In this document: positions 41,401 through 56,400 of the stretch, piece by piece
Numbering within the stretch: position 1 is the first letter of the stretch
Layout of the letters: each line of letters begins with the position of its first letter
Source of the DNA: Liolophura sinensis
Lineage: Eukaryota; Mollusca; Polyplacophora; Chitonida; Chitonidae
Reading direction: 5' to 3'
Assembly (NCBI RefSeq): GCF_032854445.1
Contig: NC_088299.1
Location: forward strand, 12,333,608-12,393,607
Length of the DNA stretch: 60,000 bases
Translations under genes and position numbers: made by a program
The notes under the pieces: generated by a model
What the model saw: the letters and a program-made list of their open reading frames with translations, nothing else
What the model was told of the DNA's origin: nothing
Databases searched by the model: none

Positions 41401-44400
41401 GTAGAGGATTGCTGAGTTTATCTTCGAGCACTTCTATCAATCTGGCTCAAGCCTTATAATAATTTATACATAAACAGGCACATTAAAAAAGAAATTCCAA
41501 CAGATTATCTGATTTCAAGGATAATGAGCTCAGACAATCATGAAGTTTTCGAATTCCATTACCCGTTCTACCTTGAAAGTTGTACGACACAGACAGCCAT
41601 GTCATTATACTGAACATACCCAGAGGAATCCAGCGGCTTCCACCGGGATGTAACAGTTTTCACAGCGCTCTTTTCCATTGGTCAACTTCATTGGATGGTT
41701 CCTTGCCAAAGGAAACAGCTTATCTGTCAAATAGATAAAAATAAGTAGTTATTATCACTACATAACTATATGGCTATCCCTGGCCTTAACTCAGCCACTG
41801 CAGTAGTCTGCTTCACATAGTGTTCCTGACTAGAGGCCAACACAAAAAGACAAGAAAAAGGTAGAGAAAGGGTAGGGAGAATTCCAAAAACTGACAATGA
41901 TGTCTTTTGACAGCAATATTAATATCAACTTTGTTGGCCCAGTGATTCATGTTTCTAGGATCAGTTATTCAAGACCGGTGATTTACATTGAAGGGCCAGT
42001 GACTTGTTTTTGTGGGAACAGTGAATCATGTTTATAGGGTCAGTGACTGATGTTTGTAGGGTCAGTGACTCATGTTTGTGGGACCAGTGACTTGTGTTTG
42101 GAGGACCAGTGATTTGTGCTTGGAGGATCAATGACTCGTGTTTAGAGAACCAGTGACTCGTGTTTGGAGGATCAGTGACCCGTGCTTGGAGGACCAGTCA
42201 CCTATGTTTTTAGGACCAGCAACTCATGTTTGTATAGGACCAGTGACATGTTTTTAGGACCAGCCGCTCATGTTTGTAGGACCAGTGACTCATGTTTGTA
42301 TAGGACCAGCAACTCGTGTTTGTATAGGACCAGCAACTCATGTTTGTATAGGACCAGCAACTCATGTTTATATAGGACCAGCGACTCATGTTTGTATAGG
42401 ACCTGTGACATGTTTTTAGGATCAGTGATTCAGTATTTTTAGGAACCATGTCTCATGATTTAAGGACCAGAAGCTCGTGTTTGTAGAACCAGTAACTTAT
42501 GTTTGCATGAAATACAACTCATGGTTATAGGACCAGCCGCTCATGTTTGTAGGACCAGTGACATGTTTTTAGGACCAGCAACTCATGTTTGTATAGGACC
42601 AGTGACATGTTTTTAGGATCAGTGATTCAGTATTTTTAGGAACCATGTCTCATGATTTAAGGACCAGATGCTCGTGTTTGTAGAACCACTAACTTATGTT
42701 TGCATGAAATACGACTCATGGTTATAAGACCAGCCGCTCATGTTTGTAGGACCAGTGACTCATGTTTGTAGGACCAGCGACTCATGTTTGTCTGACCACT
42801 GTCTCATGTTTGTAGGGCCAGCAACGTGTTTTTGTAGGATCAGTGATCCATGTTTGTGGGACCAGCGAATCATGTTTTAGGGCCAGTGACTCGTGTAGAG
42901 TTTGTAGAGCCTGTCTGTTGCTTGTAGGCACTGACTCACATTTGTAGGACCTGACTCAAGGTTGAAGCTAAGTGCCATTAGGTCACAGTGTACTTTAAAC
43001 TCACCTGGTCTCTTTGAGTCAGCCTTCACATCAAACTGAAACACAATAAGAAACAAAAAGATAATAAAACATGATATGTTTCAAACCATTCCTGCTTGAT
43101 CATCAATTGTGCCAAATTAATGAAATGTCCAAAGACAGGTTTGATAACCTTATACACACAGTGCTGTTATGATATCATCACTCCTTTAATACTTAAAGTT
43201 TAAAATCAAATCAGCTATCAGTAATGCCAAATATTGCAATCAAAATATATATTTCGTCAATATCTCTGAAAGATGAATATTTCCATCTTTTAGGTCTGTG
43301 CTCTTTTGGCTTCTTCCATTTCTGCTTTAATATAACAACTAGTCAGATAGTGGTTCTGAATAAGGGCCATGTACGTATGAATATAATGGAGTACAACAAC
43401 ACCGGATAAACCAAAGCATACATGTACATGTACAAGTACGGTAGCTTATGCCTGTTCTACAACATTGCTCATGCTGGCTTCCTCTATGGCCGTACGTAGG
43501 AAGGTCTGCAGCAACCTGCAGATGTTCGTGGGCTTCCCCTGGGCTCTGTCCGGTTTCATCCCACCTTAATGCTGGTAGTCGTTTTATAAGTGAAATATTC
43601 TTGAGTATATTCTTGTCAAATAAATAAACAAAACATTGCCGACGTTAGCGAGAACACAGTTTTTGTGTCTGTATTTTGCTCTGCTTTCACCTTGAAACAA
43701 AAACTCTCAGGTGTCACAAAGATTCATGTAAATTTTGCGAAGTATTATGCGATTGTAAATGGTTCCAATGCTTTAAGATGAGACACAACGTATGTTGTTT
43801 ACCCCACCAAAGACCACTGCCTGGAATATTGTCATGGGCTGACAAGATCTGCTGAGAATGATGCTTTTCGTGAACGAAGCTTCTACACTGCCAGTCTTAC
43901 TTGAGCATACAGATGTAGTCCTTCATGTAACACGGCTCCATCCACCATCAGCTTCCACTGCTCCACACTGTTCCACAACAACTCCACGGCTCTATGGTAC
44001 GCCTCTCTCAAACCTTCACCTGGGTTCATAATCCTCCCCTTTAGGTAGAGACAACTTGTACCTGGAGAAAGCCACAATAGTGAGCATGAGTCAGAAAAAC
44101 AGAAACTTTAAGCTATGTTGGCTAATGCCCCTTGGCTTTGCCTTTCCCCAATCAAATCTGACCAGGTATGTGGTGGGGTGAGGTGGGCGGAACCGGGGAT
44201 TGGATTTAGCGCTAGAAAAAAAATGATTAAAGTTTCATTAAATTTCACATGTTTGGGAGAAATAAGGTTGACAGGAAAAGTTTGATAAAATCTAGTCTGG
44301 AGATATCACAATACCTGCTATATTGTCGAAATATTGGGCAAATCTGGGTTAAAACGTTATTCATGTATTTATTTATTTGATTGGCGTTTTAAGTTGAACT

Positions 44401-47400
44401 CAAGAATATTTGACTTAATCGACAGCGGCCAGCAATATGGTGGGAGGAAACTGGGCAGAGCCTTGGCGAAACCCATGACCATCTGCCGGTTACCAGTAGA
44501 ACTTTTCCCTGCAGAGGAAGCCAGCATGAGCTGGACTTGAACTCACAGCGATGGCATTGGTGAGAGGCTCCTGGTTCACACCTATATATACAAAAAAACT
44601 GGACACTGTGCTCAGTTTCCATGTGTATATTTACCAGACTTCTCCTCTTTCTCTATCAAAATATCCACCACTGCATCTTGAAGAATAACGCCACTTCTCC
44701 AAATGGCCTTGACAGAAGAGGAGTAAAATTCCAGAATTGGTTTCTGAATTCTACACAAGATGTCACTGGGCACTGGGAAAGGAAAGGTGTACGTGTAGGC
44801 CACTTCCAGGTCACATGATTTCTTCTCCGCTTCCCACAAGAATGACTGAAAATCACAAAACATTCCACCATATGTTACCAACTGGAGTGTGACAAATGTA
44901 GTAAAACACAGGAAGCCCATTCTCATCATGCTAAAGCAGACCTTTAACATTAAAAACTAATCTTCAGGAGAACTTAAACAGAGATTATTAAACTGAGGAA
45001 CTTTGTTCTATAAAAAAAACTGTATCTAAGAATTTACAAAAAAGATTTGGGCTTCTTTTTAAGACAATTTTTTGGTATCCTGCTGCATCGATTCCTATAA
45101 AATTGTTTCAGTATTCAATAGTCTCCCCATTGAAGACTTGTTATTGTAAAACAACATCCACAAGTTCAGAAGATAGTACCACAATTAGCTTCACCAAGAA
45201 CATTACACAAAACTGGAATTATTTTAAGGTGTACCCTTTCATCTAATATTGTCAGATTGTCCTAAAGACTAGGAAACTGTTTCTATCACTCAGTGTACAG
45301 CCTCCTGACAAAGTCAATGCCAAAGTAGCCAGAGCTGGTTTTGAACCTGCAACCTTACTGGTGGATTTCTGTGTGACCTCAGGATCATGAAACTGTCTTG
45401 GGCATCGGTCTGATTTAGTCTTACATTTGTGAATAAATGATTGCCTTCTGTGAAATAAATCTGCACATTTTGTTTCACCAAGGCTTGGTGCCAGCAGATG
45501 CAGATACCTGATTATACGCTAATTTCTCAAGACAAAATAAAAACTGAACGAATAATGTCACAGATTTATGGTAAGGTCCCTTAGTGGGCTTACCTTTGAC
45601 ACGGTTGGTTGATCAGGTTGAGACAGGACCAAACCAACCTGTGCACCCCTCACGGCAGCCACACCCAGCTCCTTAGCCACGTTCAACCCAACCGCATCCT
45701 ACAAGTAGAAGCTTACTCAATATTTTCTTCCAAAATTTGCACCAATGTTTAACTGTATGTTATACAATTGTGAGTTACACACCGTGTTGCTTGGGTAAAC
45801 TGCCTGATATTTCATTGAGAAGACAAAACTTTGCTTGAGCCCAAACAGCGAGAGGAAATATTCATCTACACAGCATTATCAGCATAAAAACATGAGCTAA
45901 TAAAGGTATGTAAGGTAAGTTTTCAAATACTAAACAAAAGTCATTTGTTAGACATCTGTGAAGTTTGAATGTACACTGTCAGACATTTCAATCATGTGAG
46001 ACATAAAGGATTGACAAATACAGCTATATGTAGATGCAAACCCTTTACAGTCAAACAGTATACTAAGCTGTCATTCTTTATTTCATTTATTTGGTCCGTC
46101 AAAAAATACACTTTCGAAAGTGCATAAAGGCCTTAAAATAATTCTTTTGATGCCAACACTGAATTGCAGGCCCTATAAGGTGGATGAATCTATCACAATC
46201 AAGCAAAATGTGGCAATTAAAAATGTATGCTTTAGGTGAAATACAGCCATTCACATCTCTCTTCTCATTTACCTGGACACTGTCCACAGCCAGACAGGGA
46301 ATTCCTGCTGGGAGTCCATTCTCCATTTCAGATTTTACCCCTTGATTGGAGAACAGTGAATTCAAAAAGCCCATCAACCAATCAGGTTTTGCTACATAGC
46401 TGCTGGCGGTCACTGAGGGCACTTGTACAACCAGGCCCTGGATAAAAACACAAAAGTATGGTAAATACTAACATTACATGAAGCTGAATATTCTGACAAC
46501 CCTAAAAGCTCTTTCCTCTGATCAATTTTGTAAATCAACATACAATCAACAAAGACTGAATATTCCACTGTACCTTAATTAAATTAAACATGTTAAATAC
46601 ACGCAACAGCATGTGTTATTTTCACCATTAGAAAACTGAGCCAGTGAACTTAGACAAACAACACAAAATTTATGTATTTATCTGTCTGGTGTTCAATGCT
46701 GTGATCGAGAGATCATGATGAAAAAAAAAAAACAAAAAAAAAACTTGACAAACTTCTCACCAATGCATGCGCCAGGTTTAGTGCTTTTTCAATATGCCAA
46801 TCTGAAGCAGCTATGCTTTTTGGCAATTTTCCAGCCTTAATGCTTTTCATGGCTGCTTCCTTCGTAGCCACGCCTTTCGGGAGGAGCTTGGGCAGTGATG
46901 TGACAGCTGTCATGAGATCAGCTGATATGTCTGAGTATTCGGGATAGGCCTTCTTCAAGTCCTCGTCTCGTAGTCGCATCAGCAAACTCAGCAACGTGTC
47001 CTTATCCTGAATAAGAAACCATACCAGCACAACAGCATTCATAATATCTATGTTGAATGCTGATTGCAGCCAAGGCCCCACAGACAGTGAAAGAGGACAA
47101 TTCCCAAAATGACTCGTCTGAGGCTGGGACTGAGCACCTTGTGTGTTCCACTGGCTTGATGTTGAACCCCTTCTTTAACACTAAGCCACACCTTGTTCAA
47201 TACACGCTCACAGCCCCTTAGGTGAAAATGTTAAAGAAAAAGCCTCTAAAAATCGAAATAGGCATCACTAAACAGACCACTTAAAAGAATGCATAAACAT
47301 ATTTTCATTTACTTTTTGGGATTTTTCTGAAAAGAGTTAAAGGCGCTCAAACACTTCAATTCTAATGTGGGCTTTATGAACCCTACCATCAGAGGATAAG

Positions 47401-50400
47401 AGCTCTGATGTCACACGAAGTTTATCCAACTCTAATCACGACATTGAATATTGGATAACTCTTTTTACGTAAAAAATGAGTAAAAACTACTCAAATAATG
47501 TTCTCAAAAATTCCTGCCGTCTTGTGATCATCTAGCAAAAAAGGTGGTGTGACGTCAGAGTTCCTAGATACTGTCAGTGTGGCTCATAAAGCCCACAATA
47601 GTATTCAGATATTTGAATACCTTAACACTCTGAAAAAAATCTGAAAAACTAAATCAAAATATTTTTACGTATAGTTTTTAGTTGTGTCTATGATGAACCT
47701 TACTTCATATTTTAGCTTTCTTTCACCTTAATGATCACATGTATTTATTTGACTGTACTTGATAGTATTTAACTGCAACACTCATGATTTTTCAATGTAA
47801 AGTGAACATAAAGTCTTCATCATATGAAATATGAGATATGAGATAGAAAGATATGACAGAAAAATATGTGAAATATAGTTTTAAAAGACGAGAAGATAAA
47901 GTCCAGCATTCGGGAAATGGCACTGACGGACAATTCACTCCAAGTAGCCATTCTGCAGAAGCCCTTTTAAACTTGGCCAATCACTAGCACTGAAAGCGTC
48001 ACGTGATAATTGGCTGCCATGTCAAAAAACATATTAGCTCTCGATTGTTAGTGTGGTTTCTTATAGTGGATAGCGATATCAATGCAATAAATTGGATTTG
48101 TGGTTAGTTTAAGCATTAAACTGATGCATTTTGGACCAGGCATTTATGAAGAGACAATTGAGAATGGTTGCCCGTGTCACAATGCGTACATGTTGGGCAG
48201 GATACTTGTCAAGGTGAAATGGCAAGAAAATCACCTCAGGAGAGTCACTGCATGAAGAAAAATATCGTGATTTTTCCTTAGCAAAATCAGATTTATTATG
48301 AAAATATCTTCCCAAAATCTGAACGAAAGAGTCTGTTATCAATAAGAAGGTCCTGCTAGATTCGGTAAATTCCCTGAAGTCCGTACAGCCACCCAAGCCA
48401 AATCCTTAGGGAAGAGCTCAGAAATTGGAACGGCAGATCGGACAAGGTGGCGTGCTAAAGGATCCATTCCGTTCGTGTCCAATCGCTAGGAACTGACCAT
48501 TGACTATGTAGTCATAACCGGCAGGTTCAAACTATCGGACACATGCATGGGAACAAGCAATCACATGCGACCTAAATCTGAAGCTATGACTGTCTTGTCA
48601 AGTTGATGGAGATTGGAGTCCGAGACATTTTACATGTCAGATCAAGTAATAAAAAATATTTAGGTGAAAAGAAAGCATTTGTGGATTGAAACATCCAGAC
48701 TGCAAGCTTGGTTTTAAATGTTTGTGATTTGTCATACCTGATCATGGTAATGGCAGGGGTGGACAAGCTTCACATACATATATTGGTACATTGCAACAAT
48801 TTTTAAACAATGTATTACTGTAAATGAGACTAACATTTCCTGAGAACTCACAGTCAATGTATCTGTAACTGATAACTTAAAGAATTCAACATTCACCATT
48901 AAATCATTTATTTTCGGTGACCCACCCCTTGGAATGATCACAACTGTATGGTTTTGGCTGGAATAGTGGTTGATTGGCAGCTCAGTCCGATTTGGGGTGG
49001 GGGGCGGGGGGGCCAATGTGGGCCATACCACAATATACTGTCACACATTCAGATATAAAAAATATGAAAAGATGGAGGGGGGGGGGGAGGATAACTGCAA
49101 ATTTAGACTGAAATGCTTCGCATACTGGGATACATGTACTGAAGAAAATCCTTTATGGCTTATAAAACACTTTCAAACCATGCAGGCTCATGGTACATGT
49201 GGTGATTGAATGCAACATCTTCACTTCTTCAAGAATTCAAACCGTACATCCAACTGGTCGGCCATACACTAAATTTAATCCTTGGACAGAGTTTTATTTA
49301 TTCATTTTGTGTGACAGAAACAGGGTCCACATGTAGGCATGTATGGAGAGACTCACTTTGCTGAGCCTCATGGTCAGCTACTGAAGGCGACCAGACTGGG
49401 CTGACGGGGACAGCATGTCTGGCTTGTCCTGAATACAGGTATATTGCTATCCTTTGATGTGACTTGTCTTGTTTTCATTTCAAAATCTCCGGCCAAATCT
49501 AGTCTAGCAGAGGGGATTCAAATACAAAGATAAATTCACATACACCTCCACAGTGAATTACTGACAGCCAAACTAAAAGAAACATTGCCCCTTTAAACAT
49601 GGAACAGGGACAAGTTTAACAAAGATGTTGTACATGTATGACAATCGCACATATAAGATGATGATACGGTAATAGAGACATATAAAATATCGCATCACAA
49701 ATGTACGATAAAAAAATGTCATAGGTCACTTTGTAAAACTGGGCCCAGAGCTGACTACTCTTTGGTTGGGTATCGGGCATTTTTGCTTGTATTTTCTCAT
49801 TGTCACATTTTTTAATACCGATGGTACGTGAGAGCTCCCAGGTTTTGTGAGTGGCTAGATACTGACAATTGTTTGCTAATTATTTTGTTGATAAGCGGTG
49901 TACAATTTCACTTCAACATCTGACTGCGGTCTGGTGTATGAATGGGCGAAAAGAGGGAAATTGGAGTAAATGAAAAGGGGGAGACTGGAGTAAATCAAAA
50001 GGGAGAGACTGGAGTGAATGAAAAGGGGAGATTGGAGTAAACAAAGAGGGTGAGACTGCAGTAAATGAAAAGGGGAGATTGGAATAAACAAAAAGGGGGA
50101 GACTGAAGTAAACGAAAAGGGGAGAATGGAGTAAACAAAAACGGGGAGACCGAAGTAAACGAAAAGGGGGAGACTGGAGTAAATGACCAACCTCTGCTAG
50201 CTAACTGGCAAACATCCAGTGAACGCTCGTGGTGAGCATTCCCGTTAACAATCTGAAAATGTAAATGACTATTTGAATCGTATTTACCTTAGGGTTTGAG
50301 GTGTTTATTTCCAGTGTGTTCAACCTGCTGGCTGTAGTCTGCAGACGGTACAGAAGCTGCCTTGCTTTCCCCAAACTACACTGTGTCTGATAAGTCATCT

Positions 50401-53400
50401 CTTCAACCTTCCTGTAAACACGCTATAAGATATATACTGAACAACTTACATATTTGATGAATTAAGGTATGGTGGCATGTAGCAGACTTTTATTTAACGG
50501 TTTATTTGATAAGTGTCTAATGGCATACAAGACATTTCTTTACTTATATGAATCGAATTTTGCAAAAAATTAACTTTCACAAAATATCAGCCTCGTCTAT
50601 GTACATGTTATTTTTCAAAATTTATAATGTGACTTGCTTTACAAATTTTTTAAATTTTAGAATTATTTTAACACGATAAACAGCACAGGCACAGGTCTGA
50701 TATTTTCTGAAAGGCATTAATGTGAACTATTTTTTGAGAAATAGAGAAACTTTGATTTCATAAGCGATTATGGATTTTTTGCCAAATTCTCCAGTATGGC
50801 CCATAAGTTACCCAACACTTTGTTATCTGACAAAATGATAGAAGACAAAATGATATAACAAAGTACATGCACATTGTGCTAGACAGAGACTGGTGACCTG
50901 GTCCCTTCCAAATCAAACACCTACACTTTATTGTTGAAGACATCAAGTTCCTTCTTCAGGTTGTCTTCACATAATTTCAGACACTGTTTTATGGCACTGG
51001 TCAGAACGGTCGGAGACAGTGTACCCACTGGGATGAAAAATGGCTGGGTTACCTGTAAGGCAGAGAAACATAGCCATCTCCAAATTTGAAATCATTCAGT
51101 CAAACCAACAATGCTTGTCACATCCTACACTATTTAAGTATGTCCTTTTTTCCTTTAGAGGTGAATTAGACGTACTAAAAACATGGTATATTAATTGTTC
51201 ACTCTTAAGAGAGAGAGCTCATGTAAAAAAACAGAATGTCTTAAGCATTAAGGAACAATACTAGGCAGAGCTTGGCAAGGCTTTATGCCACAGGAATTGA
51301 GTTCCTAACAGTATGTATTGTACACTACCTAAAGCTTCACCTGTAAAGTGAAAATGCACTTTCTGAAGAACATAAACGCCTTTAAATTATACTTTTGATA
51401 CCAACACTTAACTTTATTTTTTTTTAGAAATGAATCGACCTTCCCATCTCCCCTGCCACCAAAATCTTACAGTAGCCCTTTAAGGTTGATTAATGATAAA
51501 TCATTCAGGATCAAACAAAATGTATCACTTGAACAAATCAATAAAAGCTTTTAATAGGAAAATAAAAAACAGTATGTCAAAGTTTCAGCACTGATATTCA
51601 ATGCTGTTAGAGTTTCCAATATTCCACCATCATTTTTACAGACAGACTACACTAATATAAAGGTAATTATAGTGTCACACTGTAGCCAATCACTAAGGTT
51701 GATGAATACCTGAGAGCTGATGACACTGATGAGTTTTACTATAGCCGTGGCTATCTGATTGGCATCCCCCTGACCAGCATCATAAGGTAGAATATAGATG
51801 GTTCTTTCTGATAGGAACTCTGGCCAACAGCACGCTACCTGTATAGCAAAGACAGAATAGAAACTCACATTTCATGACAGAATCATCACTTGAAAGTATA
51901 TACATGATGAGCTTATTTTGATTAAATATTAATATTACTTGCAGCATTGATTTATTTATTTATTTGATTGGTGTTTTACGCCATACTCAAGAATATTCCA
52001 CTAATTATACGACGGCAGCCAGCATTATGGTGGGAGGAAACCAAGCAGAGCCTGATGAAAACCCACGATCATCTGCATGACATGGTAAAAGCTCAGAAAA
52101 TTAACACCTGGCGTCACCTAATTGTAATAAGGTATGCAACAAAACATGATATGTAAAATATAAAATGTGTTTATTTAAAAGGAGCAAAGCTTTCAAAAGG
52201 TCTGCAAGTGTATGATCACAGGAAGTATGTCATAATTGTAATATGTTTTTCTGTAATTTTATATACAGGAATGTATGTTCACTTTGTAAATTATGTTTGG
52301 CCCAGAATATACATGTATGCCAGACAAATCTGGACAATCTATCATTTGCTCACAAGGCTTTGTGGCTTATTGTTTGCTTTTGATTTTAGAATGATGTGAT
52401 GTCAAAGTGGGCCGTTGTGACATTTTTAATACTATTTAACAATGATTTTTGTATTCATTCGATTGGTGTTTTATGCTCAAGAATATTTCACTTAGACAAC
52501 AGCGGGCAACATTATGGTGTGAGAAAACCAGACAGAGCCTGCGGGATACCCAAGACCACCTGCAGGTTGCCAAAACATGATCAGTGACGGACATTTTCAG
52601 CACATCATAAAGGATAACTGTGATTTATTTATATATTTTATTGTTGTTTTATGACGTACTCAAGAATATTTCACTTATATGATAGCAGTCAGGTGGACAA
52701 CTGTGAAGATTTATATTAAAAATATTATTTTCACACGGAAAACATCCTCAACCTTCAAACAATAAATGAAGTTATCTAATGAAAGAAAACTACTGGTGAA
52801 AACTGAAAGCTTTGCAGTTCAGCTTTAATTCGGAAAAGGTCAATGTTTGTTCTTGAGACTAGTATCTATTTATTTATTAATTTAGGTATTTGATTGGTAC
52901 GAAATGAAGGACTCCACAATTTTTTCAGTTATGCTATGGCAGTTAGGGCTGAGGAAACTAAAAAGGTAAATCAAAATCAATCACTACACCTCACCTGGTA
53001 CCTGACAAAATTAACTCATGATTTAAAGCTACACATGAACAATGAGAGCTGAAATGTAGTCTTCAGCCTTATTATCTGCTGCACAAACAACACAAAACCT
53101 GCATGAACCAACAGGGCTTGACTGAGCACCAGTATGGCATAAAGCCCTTATCAAAGAAACAAATGATTAAAATCAGAAACCATCTCTAACAATAGCCATT
53201 ATTATCATTTAGGGGCCTTTGCAGGCTCGGCCAAAGTGTTGTTTTCATTGCAGCTGATTTTACCATTTTAACTACTCATTTCCTACTCTCCTTGGTTCAA
53301 CTGCAACTGTGTCAGGTGAGCGGTTTGTCAGGTGAGGAGAAGTAGTTATTAAAAGTTAATTTATGGTACTCCCAAGCCCTCTTCTCAAAAACCTAAAAAT

Positions 53401-56400
53401 GAAAAAGTCTAAAGTACGACATTAAACTCCAAGCAAATAAATATCTAAATAAATTTATCAGTGTATATCCCGCACGTACCTGTGGACTTTCTGTAACTTG
53501 ACATACTGATCCATCTGCCAGCTTCACTTCACTGTGCCCGAAGAAATGTGCCTGACTTGGATTGCTGGCAGCACCACTGCTCATGTATGACAGGAAGTTT
53601 GCAGGCGCCTTCTCCACAGGGAAAATACAGACACGTACTGTTTGAACCGGCTTCAGGTCAAGCTCTACAGCACATACATTGTACACCATCAGTTTGATTT
53701 GTAGGCTGGTAAGTTTAACTATAATCTAACTATAAAAGTCAGATCCATGAATTAGATAGGAGTTATTTAAACATCTTACAAGGTAATATTTCTGCATCTT
53801 ACCTTTTCCTGCTTTAAGAGCTTCCAAATCTGACAAGGATGGTGATAAGATGGGTGATCCGTCCAGTGTTAGTGTGACAGAAGAGAGTGTTCGAGGGACC
53901 AGGGAGATTCCCGTGGTTATAGCCTCCACCTCCCTCAGGTGCTGACAGTGTTCGTGCAGGTACACCACAGAGCGGCTTGTCAGATTCCAACATCCACTCA
54001 GCTTCACCTGAAAACAACCACAATTGTAATTATAAAATTGTAAGAACAGTACAATACTGAAGAATTATTGACTTACACGAAGGCTATCAGTTTTCTAGAA
54101 GGAAGACATTTTTGTGGCCACACAAAGCACTGCCTGATCTGTGAGTTGTTTACAGTTTATCATGTGAGTAATGTTGAGGGACTACAAACCTTTGTGATAC
54201 TGGGGAAGCATTTGGCCATACAAAGCACTGCCTGATCCGTCAGCTGTTTACAGCTTATCATGTGAGTAATGTTGAGGGACTACAAACCTGTGTGATACTG
54301 GGGAAGCATTTGGCCACACAAAGCACTGCCTGATCCGTCAGCAGTTTACAGCTTATCATGTGAGTAATGTTGAGGAACTACAAACCTGTGTGATATTGCA
54401 AAGCATTTGGCCATACAAAGCACTGCCTGATCCGTCAGCTGTTTACAGCTTATCATGTGAGTAATGTTGAGGAACTACAAACCTTTGTGATACTGGGGAA
54501 GCATTTGGCCATCCACAGCACTGCCTGATCCGTCAGCAGTTTACAGCTTATCATGTGAGTAATGTTGAGGGACTACAAACCTGTGTGATATTGCAAAGCA
54601 TTTGGCCATACAAAGCACTGCCTGATCCGTCAGCTGTTTACAGCTTATCATGTGAGTAATGTTGAGGGACTACAAACCTGTGTGATATTGCAAAGCATTT
54701 GGCCATAGAAAGCACTGCCTGATCCGTCAGCTGTTTACAGCTTATCATGTGAATACTGTTGAGGGACTACAAACCTTTGTGATATTGCAAAGCATTTGGC
54801 CATACAAAGCACTGCCTGATCTGGGAGCTGTTTACAGCTTATCATGTGAGTAATGTTGAGGGACTACAAACCTTTGTGATACTGGGGAAGCATTTGGCCA
54901 CACAAAGCACTGCCTGATCCGTCAGCAGTTTACAGCTTATCATGTGAGTAATGTTGAGGGACTACAAACCTGTGTGATATTGCAAAGCATTTGGCCATAC
55001 AAAGCACTGCCTGATCCGTCAGCTGTTTACAGCTTATCATGTGAGTAATGTTGAGGGACTACAAACCTTTGTGATATTGCAAAGCATTTGGCCATACAAA
55101 GCACTGCCTGATCCGTCAGCTGTTTACAGCTTATCATGTGAATACTGTTGAGGGACTACAAACCTTTGTGATATCGCAAAGCATTTGGCCACACAAAGCA
55201 CTGCCTGATCTGGGAGCTGTTTACAGCTTATCATGTGAGTAATGTTGAGGGACTACAAACCTGTGTGATATTGCAAAGCATTTGGCCATACAAAGCACTG
55301 CCTGATCCGTCAGCTGTTTACAGCTTATCATGTGAGTAATGTTGAGGGACTACAAACCTTTGTGATACTGGGGAAGCATTTGGCCACACAAAGCACTGCC
55401 TGATCCGTCAGCTGTTTACAGCTTATCATGTGAGTAATGTTGAGGGACTACAAACCTGTGTGATACTGGGGAAGCATTTGGCCACACAAAGCACTGCCTG
55501 ATCTGGGAGCTGTTTACAGCTTATTATGTGAGTAATGTTGAGGGACTACAAACCTGTGTGATATTGCAAAGCATTTGGCCATGCAAAGCACTGCCTGATC
55601 CGTCAGCTGTTTACAGCTTATCATGTGAGTAATGTTGAGGGACTACAAACCTTTGTGATACTGGGGAAGCACTTGGCCATCCACAGCACTGCCTGATCTG
55701 TGAGTTGCTTACAGCCAGTCAGATCCACTCCAATCACATGCAGATCAGCCACCACCTTTTTGTTTGTCTCAATCTCCTCCAGCAGTCTCCCAAACACACC
55801 ATCTGTCAGCTGTTCCACTCCAGTGAAATACAAGATCTGATCCTTTAGCTTGTCTCTTTTCAGAATAGCGTCCTGATTGAAAGAATTATACAACAGATTT
55901 AGAAATTTCAAGACGCTAAGGCACCTGTTCAAGAATAATAACACATTCAGAATTCCTCGAGATGCAGAGGCATCTGTTAAAGAATTACATAACAGATTCA
56001 GAATAAAGATGTATAGGTATTCACAGGCACATGTTTTCACGGCTAGGCTAGCACATGTATGAATTGCATGTTCCCATTTTTTATCTATCATGTCTGTAAT
56101 GTAATGCAGACATCTGTTATCAACATTTTATAGCCTCATCCCAATCTGTATAAGAAATGATATAAAAGTCCATTCCAGGTTACAAGCAGATAAGCAAGCA
56201 TACAAGCAGATTTCTGGGCAAGGCACTACTAGAACAGCATTTGCTCATGCTGCAAATTCACAGGCTACTCGCAAAGATGATAAGATCCCACTAGCAGATG
56301 GCAAAAAGGAAAAAGATCATACAAAAAAATTCCCAATTAGGATAAAGATCTTAAAGGCAGTTCACAAAGAGGCCAAAGATATCATTAGAAGCTCAAAAAT

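Noticed and set aside
48109-48396. 95-codon minus-strand open frame in intron 7
   Set aside because: No recognised domain, and no acceptor/donor pair joins it in phase between exons 7 and 8. A lost transposon piece is possible but unsupported.
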